Below the pieces are notes generated by a model. The model saw only the letters and a list, made by a program, of their open reading frames with translations. It was not told the DNA's origin and did not search any database. The position numbers were made by a program, and so were the translations under genes. A DNA stretch of 64,000 nt, from positions 23,506-87,505 of the forward strand of contig NZ_SOPW01000015.1 of assembly GCF_004402015.1 (NCBI RefSeq), given 5' to 3'. This DNA comes from Filobacillus milosensis. Lineage in GTDB: Bacteria; Bacillota; Bacilli; Bacillales; Alkalibacillaceae. Shown piece after piece: positions 58,166 to 64,000 of the stretch; positions within the stretch are counted from its first letter, which is position 1, and each line of letters begins with the position of its first letter.

Positions 58166-60616
58166 TTAAGATGTTTCTAATGCTTTTACAGAAGTAATAT
58201 AAAATTCGCCGTCGTCATTTACATCAATTTCAACTGTTTGCCCTGTCTTTACATTACCTTTTAATAGTTCTTCTGACAAGAAGTCTTCAACATTTTTCTG
58301 AATGGAACGACGTAATGGACGTGCACCATATTCTAAATCCATGCCTTCATCAGCAATTTTTTCAATCGCTTGTTCAGTTAACGTGAATGAAATCTCATTG
58401 TCCTGTAAACGATCTTGTAATTGTTTTACCATTAAACGAACAATCTCTTTAATGTGTTTTTCTTCAAGTGAGTGGAAAACAATCGTTTCGTCAATACGGT
58501 TTAAAAACTCTGGGCGGAAAGCTTTCTTCAGCTCTTCCATGATCTTACTTCTCATTTGTTTGTAATCTTTCTTATTATCATCCATAGAGAACCCAACGTA
58601 TTTCTGACGACGTAGTTCGTGAGCACCAACGTTAGATGTCATAATTAATACTGTGTTACGGAAATCAACCACACGACCTTTAGAATCCGTTAATCGACCG
58701 TCTTCTAATACTTGAAGTAAAATATTAAAGACGTCTGGGTGAGCTTTCTCAATCTCATCAAGTAAAATAACTGAGTATGGTTTTGTTCTTACTTTCTCAG
58801 TTAATTGGCCACCCTCATCATAACCAACATAACCAGGAGGAGAACCAACTAGTCGAGAAGTTGAGTGTTTTTCCATGTACTCTGACATATCAACCCGTAT
58901 CATCGCATCTTCATCACCAAACATAGAAGTAGCTAGTGCTCGTGCTAATTCGGTTTTACCTACCCCTGTAGGTCCTAAGAAGATGAATGAACCAATTGGG
59001 CGTTTTGGATCTTTTAAGCCGGCACGTGCACGACGAATAGCTTTTGAAACTGAGTTTACAGCTTCATCTTGACCAATCACTCGACCATGTAAAGTTTCTT
59101 CAAGGTTGAGTAAGCGTTCTGTTTCATCTTTAGCTAATTTTGAAACAGGCACCCCAGTCCATGTTGATACGACATGAGTAATGTCATCAATCGTTACTTC
59201 TGAACTTTCTTGGCCTTGTTTCTCTTTCCATTGATCCTTAGTTTTCTCTAATTCATCTTTTAATTTTTGTTCCTTATCTCTTAAGGAAGCTGCTTTTTCA
59301 AATTCCTGGCTTTGTACGGCAGCATCTTTTTCTTTTTTCACTTCTTCTAATCGTTGCTCTAACTCTTTTAGGTTAGGCGGGGCTGTGTAGTTGCGTAAAC
59401 GCACGCGTGATGCTGCTTCATCAATTAAGTCAATCGCTTTATCTGGTAGGAAACGATCTGTAATATAACGATCTGATAGTCTTACAGCACTATCGATTGC
59501 TTCATCTGAAATGGTTACACGATGGTGCGCTTCATAGCGATCACGAAGACCTTCTAAAATACTAATTGATTCTTCTTTAGTCGGTTCATCAACATGAATC
59601 GGTTGGAAACGACGCTCTAAAGCAGCATCCTTTTCAATATATTTACGATACTCATCTAGTGTAGTTGCCCCGATACATTGTAGATCTCCACGTGCTAGAG
59701 CAGGCTTTAAGATATTTGATGCATCAATTGCACCTTCTGCCCCACCAGCACCGATTAATGTGTGTAACTCATCGATAAATAGAATAATATTACGTGCTTG
59801 GCGAATCTCTTCCATTACTTTCTTCAAACGATCTTCGAATTCACCACGATATTTCGTACCAGCAACAACTGTACCCATATCGAGTGTCATGACACGTTTA
59901 TCACGTAAAATTTCAGGAACTTCATTATTTACAATTTGTTGTGCTAATCCTTCAGCAACCGCTGTCTTACCAACACCTGGTTCACCAATTAGAACCGGGT
60001 TATTTTTTCGGCGGCGACTCAATACTTGAATCACACGTTCAATTTCTTTACTACGACCGATGACAGGGTCAATTCCACCCTCACGTGCCACAGAAGTTAA
60101 ATCACGTGCTAATGAATCTAATGTCGGTGTATGAGCATTGTTAGACTGTTTTTGTCCACCACGCTGACTAGAAGTCGATTCATTGCTTCCTAATAGTTGT
60201 AAGACCTGTTGACGGGCTTTATTTAAGCTCACTCCTAAGTTATTAAAAACTCGAGCGGCTACCCCTTCACCTTCTCTGATTAATCCGAGTAAGATATGTT
60301 CTGTTCCTACATAAGAATGACTTAATTTCCTCGCTTCATCCATCGATAGTTCAATGACTTTTTTCGCGCGAGGTGTATAATGAATCGTTTGAGACGTGTT
60401 TTGGCCTCTACCGATTAATTGTTCTACTTCTTGCTGAATTTGTTCAGCTGTTACATTTAATGATTGTAAAGCTTTAGCAGCAATTCCTTCTCCTTCTTTT
60501 ACAAGGCCTAATAAAATATGCTCAGTCCCAATATTATTATGCCCTAAACGAATCGCTTCTTCTTGCGATAAGGCTAAAACTTTTTGAGCTCGTTCAGTAA
60601 ATCTTCCAAACATCAT
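58166..60616 (-). CDS. clpC: ClpC, Clp protease AAA+ unfoldase
   Basis: Hsp100 chaperone that feeds ClpP. Tandem N-terminal Clp repeats (residues 1-150), D1 Walker [10 protein letters not shown] near 215, a middle coiled coil near 415-480 that binds adaptors, D2 Walker [10 protein letters not shown] near 550, and D2 arginine-rich [10 protein letters not shown]. 816 residues. Last gene of the CtsR operon, so heat- and stress-induced. Confidence 0.97.
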   Translation of the reverse strand: MMFGRFTERAQKVLALSQEEAIRLGHNNIGTEHILLGLVKEGEGIAAKALQSLNVTAEQIQQEVEQLIGRGQNTSQTIHYTPRAKKVIELSMDEARKLSHSYVGTEHILLGLIREGEGVAARVFNNLGVSLNKARQQVLQLLGSNESTSSQRGGQKQSNNAHTPTLDSLARDLTSVAREGGIDPVIGRSKEIERVIQVLSRRRKNNPVLIGEPGVGKTAVAEGLAQQIVNNEVPEILRDKRVMTLDMGTVVAGTKYRGEFEDRLKKVMEEIRQARNIILFIDELHTLIGAGGAEGAIDASNILKPALARGDLQCIGATTLDEYRKYIEKDAALERRFQPIHVDEPTKEESISILEGLRDRYEAHHRVTISDEAIDSAVRLSDRYITDRFLPDKAIDLIDEAASRVRLRNYTAPPNLKELEQRLEEVKKEKDAAVQSQEFEKAASLRDKEQKLKDELEKTKDQWKEKQGQESSEVTIDDITHVVSTWTGVPVSKLAKDETERLLNLEETLHGRVIGQDEAVNSVSKAIRRARAGLKDPKRPIGSFIFLGPTGVGKTELARALATSMFGDEDAMIRVDMSEYMEKHSTSRLVGSPPGYVGYDEGGQLTEKVRTKPYSVILLDEIEKAHPDVFNILLQVLEDGRLTDSKGRVVDFRNTVLIMTSNVGAHELRRQKYVGFSMDDNKKDYKQMRSKIMEELKKAFRPEFLNRIDETIVFHSLEEKHIKEIVRLMVKQLQDRLQDNEISFTLTEQAIEKIADEGMDLEYGARPLRRSIQKNVEDFLSEELLKGNVKTGQTVEIDVNDDGEFYITSVKALETS

Positions 60617-60634
60617 ATAGATGACCTCCTTTAA

Positions 60635-61699
60635 TTAATGTTCTAGTTGCAATCTTTCTCTAATTAAATTCGCACGAAATACATCGCGCTCATTCGGTGA
60701 TAATGTTTTCTTGGCATATTGTTGTAAAAATGCTGGTTGGGTTAAAACCATTAATTCGTTCAAAATAGTCTTAGAAATGTTCTCCAGAAGTCCTAAATCT
60801 ATTCCAAGTCGAACATCTGATAAACATTTTGCAGCCTCTTTGGATTGTATGATTCGACTGTTAGCTAAAATACCATAAGACCTGAAAATTCTATCCTCTA
60901 ACTGTATACCCAATTGCTCCATTATCCATTCACGAGCACGGCGTTCATTCTCAATAACTTGTTTAACTACGCTTTTAAGGTCTTCAACAATATCTTCTTC
61001 AGACTTTCCTAATGTCATTTGATTAGAAATTTGATATAACTGACCTAAAGCTTCACTACCTTCACCATAAATACCTCGAACTACTAACCCAAGTTTGTTA
61101 ATTTCAGGAATTAAATTATTTATTTGATTCGTCATAGATAAAGCTGGTAAATGCATCATCACTGATGCTCTTAACCCTGTACCAACATTAGTTGGGCAAC
61201 TGGTTAAGTACCCTCTTTGTTCATCAAATGCATATTGAATTTTGTCTTCAAACCAGTCATCTAACTCCTGTGCCTGCTCTAAAGCCTTGGTTAGCTCAAA
61301 CCCTGGGAAATACAATTGTATTCTCAAATGATCTTCTTCATTAATCATGACAGACGCTTGTTCATTTTTTGATATAAGCGCTGCACCCGTGTGATCTTTT
61401 TCCGCAAGACTTGGACTAATTAAGTGTTTTTCAACTAAGACGCGCTTCTCAACTGGTTTTAAATCATTCATTTTAATCATTTGAAACTGTTTTAAATCAT
61501 TATAAGATTGATCATCAAACTCTTGTTCCATATATTCTAATACTTTGACCAAAGCTTCATTAGCCCCACTTGTAGGAAATGGAACCTGCTCAAAATTTCG
61601 AGCTAAACGTACTCGACTGCTTAACACAATGTCATTATCAATTCCTTCAGTATTTAGCCAAGGGCTGATGGCATCGTTAATAAAATTTTGTAATGACAT
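60635..61699 (-). CDS. mcsB: McsB, protein arginine kinase
   Basis: Phosphorylates arginines of CtsR and of substrates, marking them for ClpCP. Phosphagen-kinase core with [18 protein letters not shown] near residue 25 and [18 protein letters not shown] near 165. 354 residues. It shares base 61699 with mcsA. Confidence 0.96.
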   Translation of the reverse strand: MSLQNFINDAISPWLNTEGIDNDIVLSSRVRLARNFEQVPFPTSGANEALVKVLEYMEQEFDDQSYNDLKQFQMIKMNDLKPVEKRVLVEKHLISPSLAEKDHTGAALISKNEQASVMINEEDHLRIQLYFPGFELTKALEQAQELDDWFEDKIQYAFDEQRGYLTSCPTNVGTGLRASVMMHLPALSMTNQINNLIPEINKLGLVVRGIYGEGSEALGQLYQISNQMTLGKSEEDIVEDLKSVVKQVIENERRAREWIMEQLGIQLEDRIFRSYGILANSRIIQSKEAAKCLSDVRLGIDLGLLENISKTILNELMVLTQPAFLQQYAKKTLSPNERDVFRANLIRERLQLEH

Positions 61700-62235
61700 T
61701 ATGCATCACCGTCCTTACCCTTATTTAGTTCTTCTTTCAGTGTACGAATCTCATCACGAACTTGTGCAGCCTCTTCAAAAGCTTCATCGTGAATCAACTG
61801 TTGTAACTTTTCTTGTAATTGTTCTAATTCTCTTTGCTTGTGCAATTTACCTCCAACACGTTTCGGAATTTTTCCGACATGTTTCGTATTACCGCTATGC
61901 ACTCGCTTGAAGATTGGGGTCAAATAGGATTCGAATGAAGCGTAGCATTGACTACACCCGAACTTACCCATTTTTCTAAATTGTTGATAAGTGGTTCCAC
62001 AACGATCACATTTTAAAGTTTGTTGTGCCTGAAAGGATTGTTGTTGACTAACATTTTGATCGAACGGAAACATGCTCGTTAATAATTGATGAATAGATAA
62101 ACTATCATCATTAAAATCCATATACCCTTCATGCTCTGCACACTTTTCGCATAAGTGGATTTCTGTCTTCTGACCATTAACGACTTGTGTATAATGAACG
62201 GTTGCCTCATTTTGGTGACAACGTTGACATTCCAT
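61699..62235 (-). CDS. mcsA: McsA, zinc-finger activator of McsB
   Basis: ATG at 62235 after GGAGGGGTGGAG gives [15 protein letters not shown]; an earlier ATG overlapping the ctsR stop precedes the SD and is less likely. Two zinc knuckle sets (CQRC...CEKC and CDRC...CSQC) and a C-terminal UVR motif ([20 protein letters not shown]). About 178 residues. Confidence 0.95.
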   Translation of the reverse strand: MECQRCHQNEATVHYTQVVNGQKTEIHLCEKCAEHEGYMDFNDDSLSIHQLLTSMFPFDQNVSQQQSFQAQQTLKCDRCGTTYQQFRKMGKFGCSQCYASFESYLTPIFKRVHSGNTKHVGKIPKRVGGKLHKQRELEQLQEKLQQLIHDEAFEEAAQVRDEIRTLKEELNKGKDGDA

Positions 62236-62249
62236 GCTCCACCCCTCCA

Positions 62250-62714
62250 TTAATCATGTATTTTTATCGTCATTAAAAACTGTTTAAAAATCTTTGCTCT
62301 TAATTCATCCCGCATTGGTAAGGGAATGGACAAGACATCTCGATGAGTTATTTTTGACATTAGACGTGCTTCACGTTCAGTGATAATTTCTTCTTCCCAC
62401 AATCGTTCAATGTAATCCAAACTCGATTGTTGAGTTAAGTGTTTACCACTTAGAACTAAAATTTCATCTACTAATTCACTTTTGGACTTAGGTTTAATTC
62501 GCATGATGCGAATATATCCGCCTCCACCTCTTTTACTTTCAACTATATAACCCTTTTCTACAGTAAACCTTGTGTTAATCACATAATTAATCTGAGATGG
62601 TACACATTCGAAACGATCCGCAATCTCACTTCTTTTGATTTCAATTACATCACTATTACTTGATTGAATGACCTTTTTCAAATAATCTTCAATAATATCA
62701 GATATGTTCCGCAA
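62250..62714 (-). CDS. ctsR: CtsR, repressor of class III heat-shock genes
   Basis: Winged-helix repressor of clp genes, inactivated by heat. TTG start at 62712-62714 behind AAGGAGGGG; begins MRNISDIIEDYLKKVI. The DNA-binding wing SKRGGGGYIRIMRI near residue 65 carries the thermosensor glycine loop. 154 residues. Autoregulated through the box at 62764-62780. Confidence 0.96.
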   Translation of the reverse strand: MRNISDIIEDYLKKVIQSSNSDVIEIKRSEIADRFECVPSQINYVINTRFTVEKGYIVESKRGGGGYIRIMRIKPKSKSELVDEILVLSGKHLTQQSSLDYIERLWEEEIITEREARLMSKITHRDVLSIPLPMRDELRAKIFKQFLMTIKIHD

Positions 62715-62756
62715 TCTCCCACCCCTCCTTCAACCTGTTTAATGTCAAAGATAAGT

Positions 62757-62816
62757 GTTTGACTTTGACTATCTTTGACTATACTTTTATTATACTTACA
62801 TTTTATTTTGTTGCAA
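62757..62816 (-). promoter_or_regulatory. CtsR-regulated sigma-A promoter
   Basis: TTGCAA (62811-62816), 16-bp spacer, TATAAT (62789-62794), followed at 62764-62780 by AGTCAAA-GAT-AGTCAAA, an exact match to the CtsR heptad repeat; a third partial heptad GTCAAAC follows at once. The operator covers the transcription start, as expected for repression. Confidence 0.92.
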
Positions 62817-62907
62817 ATTAAAATGCTTCAGCTCACAAATTTTTTCATAAAACCATATGTTTTGTATTCTTTCCTCCTGTAACAAAGTTAAACTTGATAA
62901 AATAAAA

Positions 62908-62940
62908 AAGCTTTCATACGATTAAATCGCACGAAAGCTT
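62908..62940 (-). terminator. Terminator of the MgtC-family gene
   Basis: AAGCTTTC pairs GAAAGCTT, extended by ATCG-type inner pairs, followed by TTTTTTATT on the minus strand. It overlaps the stop codon by two bases. Confidence 0.82.
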
Positions 62941-63631
62941 AACGCTCAAATTTATAAGTAACATGTTCGATTTTACTTACTTCATTTAAAATATCATTCC
63001 TGTTAAACTCCTGATTCTTTTCCAGCTCTATAAAAATATTTCGATCTTCACTACTTTCACTTTCAATCTCTAATCGTTTTATAACTAAAGAAAATTCATC
63101 AAAAATATTAAGAACTGTTCCAATGTGTACATCTTTATTTGCAATTAAATGAATAAAGTTATCTGATTTACGGCGTGTAAAAAGTTTTTCCCACGAGTTT
63201 AAGAAAATAAGGCTTAATAGGACCACTGTTGTAACCAGAATTGCTAAGGAATACATTCCAGCACCAATGACTAGCCCGATACCTGCCACCGTCCATATAG
63301 ACGCTGCCGTTGTTAGCCCTCTAATCGTCATTCCATGAACCATAATTGTACCTGCGCCTAAGAAACCTATCCCACTAATAACATACGATGGGATACGTGC
63401 TGGATCGAAACGTATATTATCAAATTTATTTATTAATTCTTCAAACCCATATATAGATAAAAGCATCATCAAACATGATCCTACACCTACTAAAATATGA
63501 GTACGAAAACCAGCTGAATGTTTCTTCAATTCTCTTTCAAAACCGATTAACCCACACAATACTGTAGCTAACAATATTCTAACTAACATGACATCAAAAT
63601 CGTGTCCTAAATATTCATTCAACTGACTCAC
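62939..63631 (-). CDS. MgtC/SapB-family membrane protein
   Basis: GTG at 63629-63631, 6 nt after AAGGGGGG, gives MSQLNEYLGHDFDVMLVRIL; the upstream in-frame codons overlap the SD. About five hydrophobic helices to residue 150 with the family motifs GFERELKKHSAGFRTHILVG and ISGIGFLGAGTI, then a cytoplasmic ACT-like domain. About 230 residues. In pathogens relatives affect Mg2+ and ATP-synthase control; in this setting the function is not known. Monocistronic between the rRNA operon and ctsR. Confidence 0.85.
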   Translation of the reverse strand: MSQLNEYLGHDFDVMLVRILLATVLCGLIGFERELKKHSAGFRTHILVGVGSCLMMLLSIYGFEELINKFDNIRFDPARIPSYVISGIGFLGAGTIMVHGMTIRGLTTAASIWTVAGIGLVIGAGMYSLAILVTTVVLLSLIFLNSWEKLFTRRKSDNFIHLIANKDVHIGTVLNIFDEFSLVIKRLEIESESSEDRNIFIELEKNQEFNRNDILNEVSKIEHVTYKFER

Positions 63632-63730
63632 TTCAATCCCCCCTTTTTTGTCCAATATAATAGTAATTTATTTTCTAATGTAATTTGTTATGATTATTTT
63701 TTACTTTCAGAAATCAGTTTAATGCTCTTT

Positions 63731-63759
63731 ATTATACCAAAACCTAACGTTTTGTTGAA
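63731..63759 (-). promoter_or_regulatory. Probable promoter of the MgtC-family gene
   Basis: TTCAAC (63754-63759) and TATAAT (63731-63736), 17-bp spacer, giving a leader of about 90 nt. No recognisable M-box structure was seen in the leader. Confidence 0.6.
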
Positions 63760-63847
63760 TTAAATACGTTTAGTCAATAAAAATGGGTGCTGAACGCATC
63801 TTTATGATGAAAGCATTTAATAAAATAGGTTTACAGCGTAAATAAAA

Positions 63848-63874
63848 AAGCCAAGAAGAAAATCTTCTTGGCTT
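63848..63874 (-). terminator. Terminator of the rRNA operon
   Basis: AAGCCAAGAAGA pairs TCTTCTTGGCTT (12 bp, 3-nt loop) followed by TTTTTATT on the minus strand, 7 nt past the 5S 3' end. Confidence 0.9.
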
Positions 63875-63880
63875 CGTATT

Positions 63881-63998
63881 GCCCGGCCGCGTCCTACTCT
63901 CACAGGGGAAACACCCCAATTACCATCGGCGCTAGAGAGCTTAACTTCTGTGTTCGGCATGGGAACAGGTGTGACCTCTCTGCCATCGCCACCGGACT
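63881..63998 (-). rRNA. rrf: 5S ribosomal RNA
   Basis: The minus strand reads GTCCGGTGGCGATGGCAGAG ... GTTCCCATGCCGAACACAGA ... GTGAGAGTAGGACGCGGCCGGGC, the standard 5S core. Helix I pairs GTCCGG with CCGGGC, so the molecule is essentially complete at the window edge (ends may be off by a few bases). The 23S and 16S genes should lie beyond 64000. Confidence 0.93.
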
Positions 63999-64000
63999 AT

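Overview
The window is housekeeping chromosome from a low-GC, Gram-positive member of the Bacillaceae. The evidence is the gene order (5S rRNA, then ctsR-mcsA-mcsB-clpC through sigH, rpmG, secE, nusG, rplKAJL, rpoBC, the str operon and the S10-spc-alpha cluster), strong AGGAGG ribosome binding sites with frequent TTG and GTG starts, a separate PurS, and T-box and L10 leaders. Every confident gene lies on the minus strand, so transcription runs from high to low coordinates. I see no prophage, insertion sequence, CRISPR array, toxin or secondary-metabolite cluster, and no tRNA gene.

Region by region, in transcription order. 64000-62900: the 5S end of an rRNA operon with its terminator, then an MgtC-family membrane protein. 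62800-58100: the CtsR-controlled heat-shock operon ctsR-mcsA-mcsB-clpC. 58060-52590: radA, yacL, a fused ispDF and gltX. 52570-47830: a cysteine T-box, then cysE, cysS, mrnC, rlmB, rae1 and sigH. 47820-43210: rpmG, secE, nusG, rplK, rplA, rplJ, rplL and a class I methyltransferase, with L1-type and L10-type autoregulatory leaders. 43200-35600: rpoB and rpoC. 35500-30770: a K-turn L7Ae-like protein, rpsL, rpsG, fusA and tuf. 30240-15180: rpsJ through rplQ. 14930-11620: ecfA1, ecfA2, ecfT and truA. 11570-1: the purine operon purEKBCSQLFMNH under a guanine-type riboswitch; purH runs off the left edge and purD is presumably beyond it.

Together the genes supply the transcription and translation core, protein quality control, vitamin uptake energisation, IMP synthesis, cysteine synthesis and charging, and isoprenoid precursor synthesis. 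The main departures from the usual Bacillus layout are: ispD and ispF fused into one frame with a preserved internal ribosome binding site; no disA between radA and yacL; no rplM-rpsI after truA, with the pur operon there instead; a tyrosine at the RpoB position equivalent to E. coli Asp516 (rifampicin pocket); a promoter enclosed in a 15-bp inverted repeat between rpoC and the str operon; an intrinsic terminator between secE and nusG; a structured insert between rplK and rplA; and two copies of a dispersed intergenic repeat. I did not find a wholly new system.
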